From contig NZ_JAOWKY010000006.1 of assembly GCF_025751435.1 (NCBI RefSeq), forward strand, positions 181,259-245,258: a DNA stretch of 64,000 nt, in the 5' to 3' direction. Numbering within the stretch: the first letter of the stretch is position 1; each line of letters opens with the position of its first letter. The notes below the pieces were generated by a model. The model saw only the letters and a program-made list of their open reading frames with translations. It did not search any database and was not told where the DNA came from. Source of the stretch: Albidovulum marisflavi (GTDB lineage: Bacteria; Pseudomonadota; Alphaproteobacteria; Rhodobacterales; Rhodobacteraceae). This document shows positions 46,983 through 56,336 of the stretch, in pieces. The position numbers and the translations under genes are program-made.

Positions 46983-47731
46983 CAGCGCATCCGCAGCGCA
47001 CCATCCAGGCGGATGACCTCGCCGTTCAGGTATCCGCACTCGACGATGAAGCGGGCAAGCGCCGCGTACTCGGCCGGATCGCCCAACCGCTTGGGAAAGG
47101 TCACCTCGGCGGCAAGGCTGTCCTGCACGTCCTCCGGCAACCCTTTCATCATGGGCGTTGCGAAGATACCGGGCGCGATGGCGCAGACGCGAATGCCAAG
47201 CGATGCCAGGTCACGGGCGGCTGGCAGGGTCAATCCGACGATCCCGCCCTTGGACGCGGCGTAGGCGGCCTGTCCCTTTTGTCCGTCGAACGCGGCGATC
47301 GAGGCGGTGTTGACGATTACCCCCCGTTCCTCTCCAGGGTTCTGCGCCATTTCTGCCGATGCCAGTCGCATCGTGTTGAAGCTTCCCGTCAGGTTTATGT
47401 CGATGGTGCGGCGGAAGGTCTCTAGCGCGTGCGGACCATCGCGTCCGGCGATGCGTTCACCCGTCGCGATGCCGGCGCAATTCACCAGCACATGAAGAGC
47501 GCCCGCGCCAAAGTTCCTTGCCGCCGCGATGCCGCCTGCGACCGAGCTTTCGTCTGTAACGTCGACCTGGGCAAAGCAGCCTCCGATTTCGCGGGCTAGC
47601 TGGGAACCGCGTTCTTCGTCGCGGTCGAAAAGCGTGACCCGCGCGCCCGCGACCGCGAATGCGCGTGCGGTCGCCGCGCCCAGCCCCGATGCCGCACCCG
47701 TTACGATTGCCGATTTCCCTTCAAGCTGCAT
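46982..47731 (-). CDS. SDR-family dehydrogenase (3-hydroxyacyl-CoA dehydrogenase type II-like)
   Basis: This 249-residue short-chain dehydrogenase has IVTGAASGLGAATARAF at the NAD site, VNCAGIATGERI, and the catalytic Ser...Tyr-x3-Lys in NTASIAAFDGQKGQAAYAASK. AIAPGIFATPM is the substrate loop. GQKGQAAYAASKGGI and FPKRLGDPAEYAALA are strongly like HSD10/type II 3-hydroxyacyl-CoA dehydrogenases, so fatty acid or branched-chain acyl-CoA oxidation is likely. It is the first gene of a short transcript with the CxxC protein gene. Confidence 0.9.
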   Translation of the reverse strand: MQLEGKSAIVTGAASGLGAATARAFAVAGARVTLFDRDEERGSQLAREIGGCFAQVDVTDESSVAGGIAAARNFGAGALHVLVNCAGIATGERIAGRDGPHALETFRRTIDINLTGSFNTMRLASAEMAQNPGEERGVIVNTASIAAFDGQKGQAAYAASKGGIVGLTLPAARDLASLGIRVCAIAPGIFATPMMKGLPEDVQDSLAAEVTFPKRLGDPAEYAALARFIVECGYLNGEVIRLDGALRMR

Positions 47732-47995
47732 CCGCGCTTTCGCTCCTTAAATGAACAGGCGTTCAAAAAATGAGACTAATACCGCCGGCGCTGTCTGTCC
47801 ATAGCGGCGGCTTTCGGCCGACACGTGATCGTGATCGGCACGAACTGGCCTGCCGGGGGCGGTCTCTGGCTTGCGATCCGGCGCGTCTTCGGACGGCCGT
47901 TGGCAATCGCGCCAAGTGATCTAGGTGAGAGTGTATCGCAGCGGCAGGACGTGAGTTTCTGGCGTTGCGACACAATGAGCAGACAGGAGAACGAA

Positions 47996-48583
47996 ATGAG
48001 AAAGCTCGCTTACGTTGCCCTTGCCGCCTCTGTTGCGGCTGCGGCACCCGCCTTTGCCGGCGGACTTTCAGAGCCTGTTTCCGAGCCCGTAATTCAGCCT
48101 GTCGTTCCCATGGCGACCGGCGCTGACTGGACGGGTGCCTACGTCACCGGCCGGCTCGGATATGGCGATGTCAGCGATCCGTCTGACGGAAACGGCATGA
48201 CCTACGGTATCGGCGGTGGCTACGATTGGGACCTTGGCGACTGGGTCGTTGGTGTTGCCGGGAACTACGACGCTACCGACATCGACCTTGATGCCACCGG
48301 GGATTCGGTGGATTCCATCGCCCGGCTTGGCGTTCGTGCGGGCCGTGACTTTGGCAACACCCTGGTTTATGCGACCGCGGGTGCAGCCCGGGCCGACGCG
48401 ACCATCGGTGGCGCCGATCTGAGCGACAACGGCTGGTACGCCGGCATCGGCATGGACTACGCGCTGACCGACCGCATGACGGTTGGCGGCGAAATCCTGA
48501 CCAACCGCTTCAATGATTTCGACGGTACGGGATCGGACCTGCGGGCCACCACGGCAGCCGTGAACCTGGGCTTCAGGTTCTAG
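47996..48583 (+). CDS. Outer-membrane beta-barrel protein
   Basis: This 195-residue protein has a Sec signal peptide (MRKLAYVALAASVAAAAPAFA, cleavage after AFA) and a mature part with alternating strands ending in the outer-membrane sorting phenylalanine (LGFRF). Glycine/aspartate turns (DVSDPSDGNGMTYG, GDWVVGVAGNYDATD) and about eight predicted strands match the OmpA/Opacity-like 8-strand barrels such as the Rhodobacterales porin-like family. The start ATG has AGGAGA upstream. A long 5' leader (264 bases from the SDR start) includes an imperfect inverted repeat near 47933-47974. Confidence 0.85.
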   Translation: MRKLAYVALAASVAAAAPAFAGGLSEPVSEPVIQPVVPMATGADWTGAYVTGRLGYGDVSDPSDGNGMTYGIGGGYDWDLGDWVVGVAGNYDATDIDLDATGDSVDSIARLGVRAGRDFGNTLVYATAGAARADATIGGADLSDNGWYAGIGMDYALTDRMTVGGEILTNRFNDFDGTGSDLRATTAAVNLGFRF

Positions 48584-48605
48584 GGCCGGCAAGTCCGTAA
48601 ATCGG

Positions 48606-48624
48606 CGGGGGGCTCAGGCCCCCT
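48606..48624. terminator. G/C hairpin between convergent genes
   Basis: GGGGGG-CTCAGG-CCCCC forms a short, very stable stem in the 42 bases between the barrel-protein stop and the TPM-gene stop. No U run is seen, so efficiency is uncertain. Confidence 0.4.
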
Positions 48625-48625
48625 G

Positions 48626-49471
48626 TCACCATTTTCCACTTGAGCCGCCGCCCGAGGACCGGCCGCCGCCAAATTTTGCGGCCGACTCTTTCTTGCGTGT
48701 GATGCGGGAAATCGATCTTTCGGTTTCGTCGCTCCAGTCACAGGACGGGCAAGTGGTTCTTATCCTTTCGATCCCGCCTTGCTGTTCCGTGGCGTGTCGC
48801 AACGTATGACGGTGCCGGAGCAGTCCTCGCCGTCCGCAGTTGGGGCAGGCGCGCAGCCTCTGGCCGAAATCGAAGAGGCGACGGCGCAGCAGGTAAAGCG
48901 CAACAAGGAACACTGCGACCAAAGGCACCAGCTTCGGCGTTGGAAACGGCGTTTCCGGAAGCGGGCCAAGATTGGCGGCCCGTCGGCGCGCGATCCGTTT
49001 GTCGATCTCTGCCACGCCGCGTTCCATGCCCGCGCCGTAGTCTCCGGCGCGAAACGAGGGCAGGAACGAGCGGGTGACGATGTCCTGCGCGATGGTGTCG
49101 AAATCCTGGCTGTAGGCTGATCCCAGCTCCACCCTCATTTCCCTGTCATCGATCACAACAAGGATCAAGATGCCGTCATTGCGCTCGGCCGATCCTATTC
49201 CCCAGCTGTTGAACAGGCCGGTCGCGAAGGTCTCTAGCGGCATGTCTGGTGCATATGGGCCACGGGACGCCAGCGTCAGAACCGTTGCCTCCACGCTGGT
49301 TTCGGCCTTCAGGCGCGCAAGTTCGTCGCGGATCCGTTGTTCGACAACGGGATTGATGACTTCGGCAAGGTCGTTAACGAAAAGGTCGGAATATGCGGGA
49401 TAAACCTCGGACCGCAAAGGTCCGATGGTGGCAGCGAAGACGAAAGAGAAGATGAGAAACAGGCGCGACAT
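48626..49471 (-). CDS. TPM-domain membrane protein with zinc ribbon
   Basis: This 281-residue protein has a Sec signal (MSRLFLIFSFVFAATIG), then a TPM/TPM-phosphatase domain (about 35-160; VYPAYSDLFVNDLAEVI, ERNDGILILVVIDDREMRVELGSAY). A membrane helix at about 180-200 (LVPLVAVFLVALYLL) follows. The C-terminal soluble tail has two CxxC knuckles (ACPNCGRRG, TCPSCDW), a zinc-ribbon pattern, and ends GGGRSSGGGSSGKW. TPM domains occur in membrane quality-control and photosystem-repair proteins. The topology puts TPM outside and the zinc ribbon in the cytoplasm. I preferred the ATG giving MSRLFL for its CGGAG site. Confidence 0.85.
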   Translation of the reverse strand: MSRLFLIFSFVFAATIGPLRSEVYPAYSDLFVNDLAEVINPVVEQRIRDELARLKAETSVEATVLTLASRGPYAPDMPLETFATGLFNSWGIGSAERNDGILILVVIDDREMRVELGSAYSQDFDTIAQDIVTRSFLPSFRAGDYGAGMERGVAEIDKRIARRRAANLGPLPETPFPTPKLVPLVAVFLVALYLLRRRLFDFGQRLRACPNCGRRGLLRHRHTLRHATEQQGGIERIRTTCPSCDWSDETERSISRITRKKESAAKFGGGRSSGGGSSGKW

Positions 49472-49662
49472 CGGGAAACTCCGGGGAGGGGCCCTTACCT
49501 TCACACCGAATGAAAGGAATTCAAAGGTCTGCGCACATCGGTGGCGGGTCGCGCAAAATGTTGCATTTTGATCAAGTGTCCAAGTTTTTGCTCGGTTGGT
49601 CGAACTTTTGCCGGGTTTGGCCGTATAACGAAACTGATTTTCGACTTGCTTTGGAGCGTACA

Positions 49663-50283
49663 GTGAGCCTCAAGAGTACTTTCATGCGTGGCGCGATGGT
49701 CGCCGCAGCCTTCCTTCTCGCCGGGTGTGCAGCCTCATTTTACACGCGCTACGATGCCCCTGTCGCGGCAGAGGTGTCCAGGAACTGGCGCCTGGCCGAT
49801 GTGCGCGTGACCGTGCCGGACGAACTTGTCGTATCCGAGGCGAAATCGCTTTTCCCCCATGCTGATATCGTGTGGCGCGAAGATCCCGAGGGTGATCGCA
49901 AGGCCCAGGTGGCGGCAATCGTCAAGAACGCGGCCACCATCGCAGGTCGCGGTCTGAAGGGCGGCCAACCCGTCATCATCGACATTTCGCTTGCCCGCTT
50001 CCACGCGCTGACGTTCGAGGCTGAGACCCGGCTTTCAAACGCCGGGGTTCACAACATCGAATTCACGGCCCAGGTGGTCGACGCCCGGACTGGCGCCGTT
50101 CTGTTCGGCCCCAAGTTTATCGAAGCCGCGCTTCCCGCGCTGGCTGGGCAGCAGATGAAGGATGCTCGTGCCCGGGGGGAGACGCAGAGATCCCAGATCA
50201 CCGCGCACCTGGTCGAGACCTTCCGCGGCTGGCTGAACATCGGCTCGGATCCCCGGAGCGAATTCCAGCGTCTGGGCGGATGA
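49663..50283 (+). CDS. Lipoprotein (DUF6778-like)
   Basis: This 206-residue protein starts at GTG with GGAG upstream and has a short lipoprotein signal: AAAFLLAGCAASF (lipobox LAGC, Cys near residue 25). The mature part is alpha/beta: DVRVTVPDELVVSEAKSLFPHADIVW, then VIIDISLARFHALTFEAETRLSNAGVHNIEFTAQVVDARTGAVLFGP. This matches a Rhodobacterales lipoprotein family (DUF6778 by my recollection) without known role. A strong terminator follows. An earlier in-frame ATG at 49510 is open but would spoil the signal sequence, so it is not used. Confidence 0.75.
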   Translation: MSLKSTFMRGAMVAAAFLLAGCAASFYTRYDAPVAAEVSRNWRLADVRVTVPDELVVSEAKSLFPHADIVWREDPEGDRKAQVAAIVKNAATIAGRGLKGGQPVIIDISLARFHALTFEAETRLSNAGVHNIEFTAQVVDARTGAVLFGPKFIEAALPALAGQQMKDARARGETQRSQITAHLVETFRGWLNIGSDPRSEFQRLGG

Positions 50284-50302
50284 AACGGCCCAAGTGGTGA
50301 TG

Positions 50303-50336
50303 AAAAGCCCGGTTCAACCACCGGGCTTTTTCTTTT
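50303..50336. terminator. Bidirectional terminator
   Basis: A 10-bp stem (AAAAGCCCGG / CCGGGCTTTT) with an 8-base loop continues into TTCTTTT on the plus strand, and AAAA on its left gives U residues on the minus strand. It closes both the lipoprotein gene and the aminotransferase gene. Confidence 0.85.
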
Positions 50337-50354
50337 GGAACTGATGGTCAGCGC

Positions 50355-51533
50355 TCACGCGGTCACAGTCAGCGTTTCGGCAAATGCCAGCAGGCGCGTC
50401 AGCGCGTCCCTGAAGGCGTCGTCGGAAACCGTCATTGCAATCCGGACATGTCCCGCCGCGGCCGACCCGAAGCTTTCGCCGGGCATGACGGCGATCCGTT
50501 CGGCCTCAAGCAGGCGTGAGGCGAAGTCAAAGCCCGAAAGCCCGGTCGCACGCACATCGAGCATGACGAACATCGCCCCACCCGAAGGAACCAGGCGAAA
50601 CTTGTTCGAACCCGCAAACGCGTCCAGTGCGATCTGGCGGCGGCGGCGGAACGGCGCGCCGATCCTTACTTCGAAGTCGGAGCCGAGGCCCAGGGCGAAC
50701 AGGCCGGCGTCCATGATGAAGCCCGGAATACCGTAGGTCGTGTTCGTCGCCAGGTCTGCGACGGCCGACACGATCTCTTCCGGGGCGACAAGCCAGCCGA
50801 TGCGCGACCCCGTCATTGCATGGCTTTTCGACAGCGACCCGATGACGATCGTCCGGTCGGCCATGCCAGGCAGGGTACGAGGACTCAGATGCTCGCCCGA
50901 CCAGATCTGGGTGTCGTAGACCTCGTCCGATATCAGCCAAAGGTCACGATCCAGTACAACCCGGGCGATGCCCTCCAGCGTCGCGCGGGAATAGACCACG
51001 CCCGTCGGATTGTTCGGCGTGTTGATCAAAAGGGTGCGCGCATTGTCCGCAAGGGATGCAATCGCATCCGGTTCCGGCTGAAAGCCGTTTTCCGGCAAGG
51101 TGGGCACGGCGACATCCGTCGCGCCGGTCGCGCGGATCGTCGCGGGGTAGGTGGCGTAGTAGGGGTCGCAGTAAAGCCCGCGGCATCCGGCATCCAGCGT
51201 GACCATATGCGCCGCGAACAGGGCGGCCTGACCGCCAGGCGTAACGATCACATTTTCGGGCCGGGTCCGCACGCCCGTCCGCGCCTCGACCCTTTCGGCG
51301 ATGGCGCGGCGAAGCACGGGTTTGCCCGCGCCGATCGTGTAACCGGTGTTGCCCGCCCGCGCGCTTTCGTACATGGCGCCAAGGATGGCGGGATCGGTGC
51401 TGACATCGTGCTCGCCGATGGTCAGGTTGATCACCTGAACGCCGGCGGCTCTGAGGTCGCGCGCGGCGTAATAGATCTCCCAGCCGTCGGACCCGTGCCC
51501 GGCCATGTGTGTCACGCGTTGTGCAAGCTTCAT
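50355..51533 (-). CDS. Class I/II pyridoxal-phosphate aminotransferase
   Basis: This 392-residue PLP enzyme has VINLTIGEHDVSTDPAI at the N-terminus, YTIGAGKPVLRRAIAERV, TPGGQAALFAA for the cofactor, INTPNNPTG, LISDEVYDT (Asp for the PLP ring) and GSLSKSHAMTGSRIGWLV, whose Lys forms the Schiff base. It belongs to the aspartate aminotransferase fold type I; the substrate (aspartate, aromatic or branched amino acids) is unassigned. The divergent region toward cysS is 241 bases with no further gene. It is the only enzyme of its group here. Confidence 0.93.
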   Translation of the reverse strand: MKLAQRVTHMAGHGSDGWEIYYAARDLRAAGVQVINLTIGEHDVSTDPAILGAMYESARAGNTGYTIGAGKPVLRRAIAERVEARTGVRTRPENVIVTPGGQAALFAAHMVTLDAGCRGLYCDPYYATYPATIRATGATDVAVPTLPENGFQPEPDAIASLADNARTLLINTPNNPTGVVYSRATLEGIARVVLDRDLWLISDEVYDTQIWSGEHLSPRTLPGMADRTIVIGSLSKSHAMTGSRIGWLVAPEEIVSAVADLATNTTYGIPGFIMDAGLFALGLGSDFEVRIGAPFRRRRQIALDAFAGSNKFRLVPSGGAMFVMLDVRATGLSGFDFASRLLEAERIAVMPGESFGSAAAGHVRIAMTVSDDAFRDALTRLLAFAETLTVTA

Positions 51534-51774
51534 GGGCGCCTCCTTGAAACCGGGCGCAGCCGATCACGGAACCCGGCAAAGCGCAAGTCCCGGCGCAAAG
51601 ATGCGCGCTTGGCAGGCTTTGTGAAATGCGTTACTCAGTCGGCATGGAACGCCCCCCAATTCACTGCACCACCTGCATTACCGGCTGACATCGTCAGGCG
51701 GGCGGTTCCCTGTTTTCAACTCAAAGAGAACACGTTATGCCCGCCGCGGGACGCCTGCGCGCGAAGGAACTGGC

Positions 51775-53229
51775 ATGACGACCATCAGGCTTACGAACAC
51801 GAAAACCCGCGCGAAAGAGGTCTTCGACCCAATCGACCCGCAGAACGTGCGCATGTATGTCTGCGGACCCACGGTCTATGACCGCGCGCACCTGGGCAAT
51901 GCGCGGCCTGTCATCGTCTTCGACGTGCTGTTCCGACTTCTTCGGCAGGTCTACGGCGCGGATCATGTCACCTATGTGCGCAACTTCACCGACGTCGACG
52001 ACAAGATCAACGCCGAGGCGCAGCGCCGCAAGTCGCTGGGCGATCCGCGCAGCCTTGAAGACCTGATCCGCGAGCGGACCGAGGAAACGATCCGCTGGTA
52101 TCACGACGACATGGACGCGCTCGGTGCGCTGCGCCCAACCAGGGAGCCGCGCGCGACCGAGTGGATCGGCGCCATGATCGCGATGATCGAGGACCTGATC
52201 GCCAAGGGCCACGCCTATGCCAAGGACGGCCATGTGCTGTTCCGCGTCCGGTCCTACGAAGGATACGGCAAGCTGTCGGGCCGGTCGGTTGACGACATGA
52301 TCGCGGGCGCGCGGGTCGAGGTCGCGCCGTTCAAGGAAGACCCGATGGACTTCGTCCTGTGGAAGCCGTCGACCGACGACCTGCCGGGCTGGGACAGTCC
52401 CTGGGGCCGCGGGCGGCCGGGCTGGCACATCGAATGCTCGGCCATGAGCCACGAACTGCTGGGCGACAGTTTCGACATCCACGGCGGCGGGATCGACCTG
52501 CAATTCCCCCACCATGAAAACGAGATCGCCCAGTCGGCCTGCGCCCACCCCGAGGGCAGCTTCGCCCGCGTCTGGATGCACAACGAGATGCTGCAGGTCG
52601 AGGGCAAGAAGATGTCCAAGTCCCTGGGCAACTTCTTCACCGTGCGGGATCTGCTGGACAAGGGCATCCCCGGAGAGGTGATCCGCTTCGTGTTCCTTTC
52701 CACCCATTATTCGAAGCCGATGGATTGGACGGAGGAGAAGGCCAAGCAGGCAGAAGCGACTCTGCGCAAATGGCGCGGTCTGGTCGAGGACGTCGAGCCC
52801 GCGACGACTCCCGCGCCGTCGGTTCTTGCCGCGCTTGCCGATGATCTGAATACTGCCGGTGGAATCGCGGAAATGCACAAGTTGGCCGGTGAGGGAGATC
52901 TGGCAGGGTTGAAGGCTTCGGCGGAATTGCTTGGCTTGCTGACACCGCAACTGGAAGACTGGGCTTGGCGGGCCGTTACAGGCCGGATGAACGCAGAACT
53001 GGCACGCGGATACGTCATGCGAGCCCAAGGACATGTCGAGACAGTGGAAGAGCGAATTTCCACTCTTCTTCAGGTTCGTGCTGACGCGCGCAAGGACAAG
53101 GATTTCAGGAAGGCAGACTCGATAAGAGACGATCTTTTGGCGGTGGGGGTTATCGTGAAGGACACTCCGGATGGGGCGACTTGGGAGTTGATGCCTGACT
53201 TTGATGAAGCGCGTCTGTGGGGTTTGTAA
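51775..53229 (+). CDS. cysS: Cysteine--tRNA ligase
   Basis: This 484-residue class I synthetase has [17 protein letters not shown] with zinc/cysteine-binding Cys30 and HLGN as [32 protein letters not shown] and the KMSKS loop near 279 ([11 protein letters not shown]). The C-terminal anticodon-binding region ends in [19 protein letters not shown]. Its stop shares TAATG with cimA, so the two are coupled, an arrangement that ties isoleucine synthesis to a synthetase gene. Confidence 0.97.
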   Translation: MTTIRLTNTKTRAKEVFDPIDPQNVRMYVCGPTVYDRAHLGNARPVIVFDVLFRLLRQVYGADHVTYVRNFTDVDDKINAEAQRRKSLGDPRSLEDLIRERTEETIRWYHDDMDALGALRPTREPRATEWIGAMIAMIEDLIAKGHAYAKDGHVLFRVRSYEGYGKLSGRSVDDMIAGARVEVAPFKEDPMDFVLWKPSTDDLPGWDSPWGRGRPGWHIECSAMSHELLGDSFDIHGGGIDLQFPHHENEIAQSACAHPEGSFARVWMHNEMLQVEGKKMSKSLGNFFTVRDLLDKGIPGEVIRFVFLSTHYSKPMDWTEEKAKQAEATLRKWRGLVEDVEPATTPAPSVLAALADDLNTAGGIAEMHKLAGEGDLAGLKASAELLGLLTPQLEDWAWRAVTGRMNAELARGYVMRAQGHVETVEERISTLLQVRADARKDKDFRKADSIRDDLLAVGVIVKDTPDGATWELMPDFDEARLWGL

Positions 53230-54851
53230 TGACCCGCGAGCGCCTTTACCTCTACGACACCACGCTGCGCGATGGGCAGCAGACGCAGGGCGTGCAGTTC
53301 TCGGTCGCAGAGAAGCGGCAGATCGCGCAGGCGCTCGACGCCATGGGGGTCGATTACATTGAGGGCGGCTGGCCCGGCGCGAACCCCACCGACAGCGATT
53401 TCTTCGAAAGCCGCCCGCAGACCCGCGCGGCCTTCACCGCCTTCGGCATGACCAAGCGCGCGGGCCGCTCGGCTGAAAACGACGACGTGCTGGCGGCGGT
53501 CCTGAACGCAGGCACCTCGGCTGTCTGCCTTGTCGGCAAGACCCACGACTTCCACGTCACGACCGCGCTTGGCATCACGCTTGAGGAAAACCTGGAAAGC
53601 ATCGGTGCCTCGGTCGCGCATTGCGCGGCCAAGGGTCGAGAGTCTCTTTTCGACGCCGAACACTTCTTTGACGGCTACAAGTCCAACCCCGGATACGCCA
53701 TCGCCTGCCTGAAAGCCGCGGCGGATGCCGGCGCGCGCTGGATTGTTCTTTGCGACACGAACGGCGGCACCTTGCCCGCCGAGGTCGGGCGCATCACGGC
53801 CGAGGTGATTGCAGCGGGCATTCCCGGCGACCGCCTTGGCATTCACTGCCACGACGACACCGGCAATGCGGTCGCTGCCAGCCTGGCAGCCGTGGACGCC
53901 GGCGCGCGGCAGATTCAGGGAACGCTGAACGGTCTGGGCGAACGCTGCGGAAACGCCAACCTGACGTCGCTGATCCCGACGCTGATCCTGAAGGAGCCGT
54001 ATCGCAGCCGCTTTGACACCGGGGTGAGCGAGAACGCGCTGCTGGGGCTGACCAAGGCCTCACGCCTTCTGGACGACATCCTCAACCGCGTGCCGCTGCG
54101 GTCGGCCCCTTATGTCGGCGCCTCGGCCTTTGCCCACAAGGCGGGCCTGCACGCAAGCGCCATCCTGAAGGACCCCTCGACCTACGAACATATTGATCCC
54201 GCGGCCGTGGGAAACAGCCGCGTCATTCCGATGTCCAACCAGGCTGGCCAATCGAATCTGCGCGCGCGACTGTCCGCGGCCGGGATCGAGGTCGCGCCCA
54301 AGGACCCTGCGCTGGCCCGTATTCTGGACGTCGTGAAGACGCGCGAGGATCAGGGGTATTCCTACGACGGGGCGCAGGCTTCGTTCGAACTGCTTGCCCG
54401 TCGTGAACTGGACATCCTGCCCCGGTATTTCGAGGTGAAGCGATATCGTGTCACGGTCGAGCGTCGCAAGAACAAGTACGACCGCATGATCACCCTGTCC
54501 GAGGCGGTGGTTGTCGTGAAGATCGGCGGTGCGAAGATGCTTTCGGTGAGTGAAAGCATGGACGAAACCGGAAGCGACCGCGGCCCCGTCAACGCCCTGG
54601 CCAAGGCGCTTGCCAAGGACCTGGGCCCCTATCAGGCCTGCATCGACGACATGCGGCTTGTCGACTTCAAGGTGCGCATCACGCAAGGGGGAACCGAGGC
54701 GGTTACCCGTGTGATCATCGACAGCGAAGACAGCGCCGGCCGCCGCTGGTCCACCGTGGGTGTCAGCCCAAACATCGTGGATGCGAGCTTCGAGGCGCTC
54801 TTGGATGCGATCACTTGGAAACTCGTGCGCGACGGCGCGGAGGCGGCATGA
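53229..54851 (+). CDS. cimA: (R)-citramalate synthase
   Basis: This 540-residue enzyme of the isopropylmalate synthase/citramalate synthase family condenses pyruvate with acetyl-CoA, opening the threonine-independent route to isoleucine. LYDTTLRDGQQTQGVQFSV carries the metal/catalytic RDG, IVLCDTNGGTLP and HCHDDTGNAVAASL give the HxH metal ligands, and QGTLNGLGERCGNANL follows. The C-terminal regulatory (LeuA dimer) domain spans about 420-535. The ATG overlaps the cysS stop. The N-terminal run matches the CimA (TIGR00977-like) group better than LeuA. Confidence 0.93.
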   Translation: MTRERLYLYDTTLRDGQQTQGVQFSVAEKRQIAQALDAMGVDYIEGGWPGANPTDSDFFESRPQTRAAFTAFGMTKRAGRSAENDDVLAAVLNAGTSAVCLVGKTHDFHVTTALGITLEENLESIGASVAHCAAKGRESLFDAEHFFDGYKSNPGYAIACLKAAADAGARWIVLCDTNGGTLPAEVGRITAEVIAAGIPGDRLGIHCHDDTGNAVAASLAAVDAGARQIQGTLNGLGERCGNANLTSLIPTLILKEPYRSRFDTGVSENALLGLTKASRLLDDILNRVPLRSAPYVGASAFAHKAGLHASAILKDPSTYEHIDPAAVGNSRVIPMSNQAGQSNLRARLSAAGIEVAPKDPALARILDVVKTREDQGYSYDGAQASFELLARRELDILPRYFEVKRYRVTVERRKNKYDRMITLSEAVVVVKIGGAKMLSVSESMDETGSDRGPVNALAKALAKDLGPYQACIDDMRLVDFKVRITQGGTEAVTRVIIDSEDSAGRRWSTVGVSPNIVDASFEALLDAITWKLVRDGAEAA

Positions 54852-55558
54852 CCGAGGACGCGTTCTTCGAGCTTCACCGCGATATCCCCAGACAGGGGCC
54901 GGGAACGGCAGAGGATGTGGCCTGGGCGCTGTCCCTGATCCAGCAACCCGCGCGTATCGTGGACGCAGGTTGCGGTCCCGGTGCCGACAGCGAAACCCTT
55001 GCCGAAAGCCTGCCGAATTCCCGGATCGATGCGATCGACGTGACGCCGCATCTGGTTGATGAGGCGCGCGAACGGCTTGCCTGCTTTGGACCGCGCGTCA
55101 CCGTGCGGGTCGGGGATATGCGGTCCTTGCCGGGACCTGTCGACCTGATCTGGTGCGCGGGCGCGATCTATTTCCTGGGGGTCGAGGCTGCGCTGAATGG
55201 CTGGCGCGGCGCGCTGTCCGCCGGGGGCGCGATCGCCTTTTCCGAACCCGTGTTCCTGTCCGACCCGCCGTCGCCCGCCGCAAAGGCGTTCTGGCGCGAC
55301 TACCCCGGTGTCGGAACCGAGGCGGCGCTGGTCAAGCGGATCGAGGCGACCGGCTACCGGGTTCTGGGGACGCGCCAGGTAACCGGCAGGGCATGGTTGG
55401 ACTACTACATGCCCTTGATGGGGCGCGCGGCGAGGCTTCGGACCGGCGCGGGTCCCGATCTCGCCGAGGTTCTGGACGAGGCCGAGGCAGAGTTCGCCCG
55501 CTGGCGTGTCGCCCCAGACCAGATCGCCTATCTGCTTTGCGTGGTGTCGCCGGAATGA
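54848..55558 (+). CDS. SAM-dependent methyltransferase (class I)
   Basis: This 236-residue methyltransferase has motif I IVDAGCGPGADSETLA and a following acidic residue region IDAIDVTPHLVDEARERL; DLIWCAGAIYFLG is motif IV/V-like. FSEPVFLSDPPSPAAKAFWRDYP suggests a small-molecule or quinone-type acceptor, which is unknown. The ATG overlaps the cimA stop by 4 bases (ATGA) and its stop overlaps the next gene in the same way. Confidence 0.88.
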   Translation: MTEDAFFELHRDIPRQGPGTAEDVAWALSLIQQPARIVDAGCGPGADSETLAESLPNSRIDAIDVTPHLVDEARERLACFGPRVTVRVGDMRSLPGPVDLIWCAGAIYFLGVEAALNGWRGALSAGGAIAFSEPVFLSDPPSPAAKAFWRDYPGVGTEAALVKRIEATGYRVLGTRQVTGRAWLDYYMPLMGRAARLRTGAGPDLAEVLDEAEAEFARWRVAPDQIAYLLCVVSPE

Positions 55559-56325
55559 GCGTGTCGACCCTTGCGGCGACTGTGGAACGGGGGGACCCGG
55601 ACCGTTTTGCCGCCACGATGGCCGCACCGCCCGCAGTGCGTGCGCGGCTGTGGCCGCTTTATGCGCTGAACCTCGAAATTGCCCGCGCGCCCTGGGCATC
55701 GGCTGAACCGATGGTGTCCGAGATGCGCCTGCAGTGGTGGGTCGATGCGATCGAAGGCGCCTGGTCCGAACGTGGCGCTTCGCTGGCGCTGTCTGAACTC
55801 TCTCCGCTTCTGTCGGATGTGCCCGATCTCAGGATGCTAATGTTGGGTGCGGCGGAGGCGCGACGACGGGACGCTTGGCCGGACCCGTTCGAAGACGGTG
55901 AAGACCTCGCAGCCTACCTGGATGCCACGTCGGGCAACATTATGTGGGCAGCCGCACGGATCCTCGGCGCCGATGACCGGGCAGAGCGGGTCGTGCGCGA
56001 TTTTGCGTGGGGTGCCGGGCTTGCAAGCTGGTTCCGGGCCATTCCCGCGCTTGAGGCCGCTGGACGCCAGCCGCTACCGGACGGCCGAGCCTCGGCAGTG
56101 GTTGCGTTGGCGCGCGAGGGCAGGGCGCGCATAGGCCGGGCACGCGCCGCCCGCCGGCTTGTTCCCGCAGCCGTCGCCCCCGCGCTTTTGCCCGGATGGC
56201 AGGCGGACGCGTTGCTCTCGCTGGCCATTCGTGAACCGGCCCGTGTTGCCGAAGGGCGTCTTGCCACGTCTGAGGCGCTCCGGCGCGCGACCCTTGCGCT
56301 TCGGGCGATTTCGGGGCGTTGGTAA
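55555..56325 (+). CDS. Squalene/phytoene synthase-family protein
   Basis: This 256-residue helical protein belongs to the trans-isoprenyl diphosphate head-to-head synthase superfamily by RLWPLYALNLEIARAPW, LQWWVDAIE and EDGEDLAAYLDATSGNIMWAAA. The two DxxxD motifs of real squalene/phytoene synthases are not both preserved, which is like the NDUFAF6-type and other non-canonical members, so synthase activity is doubtful. It overlaps the methyltransferase by 4 bases (ATGA) and is the last gene of the cysS-cimA operon. Confidence 0.8.
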   Translation: MSVSTLAATVERGDPDRFAATMAAPPAVRARLWPLYALNLEIARAPWASAEPMVSEMRLQWWVDAIEGAWSERGASLALSELSPLLSDVPDLRMLMLGAAEARRRDAWPDPFEDGEDLAAYLDATSGNIMWAAARILGADDRAERVVRDFAWGAGLASWFRAIPALEAAGRQPLPDGRASAVVALAREGRARIGRARAARRLVPAAVAPALLPGWQADALLSLAIREPARVAEGRLATSEALRRATLALRAISGRW

Positions 56326-56336
56326 AGGGTCGCGTA

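Noticed and set aside
51721..53034. A 437-codon minus-strand frame opposite cysS
   Set aside because: Shadow of cysS with low-complexity charged composition.
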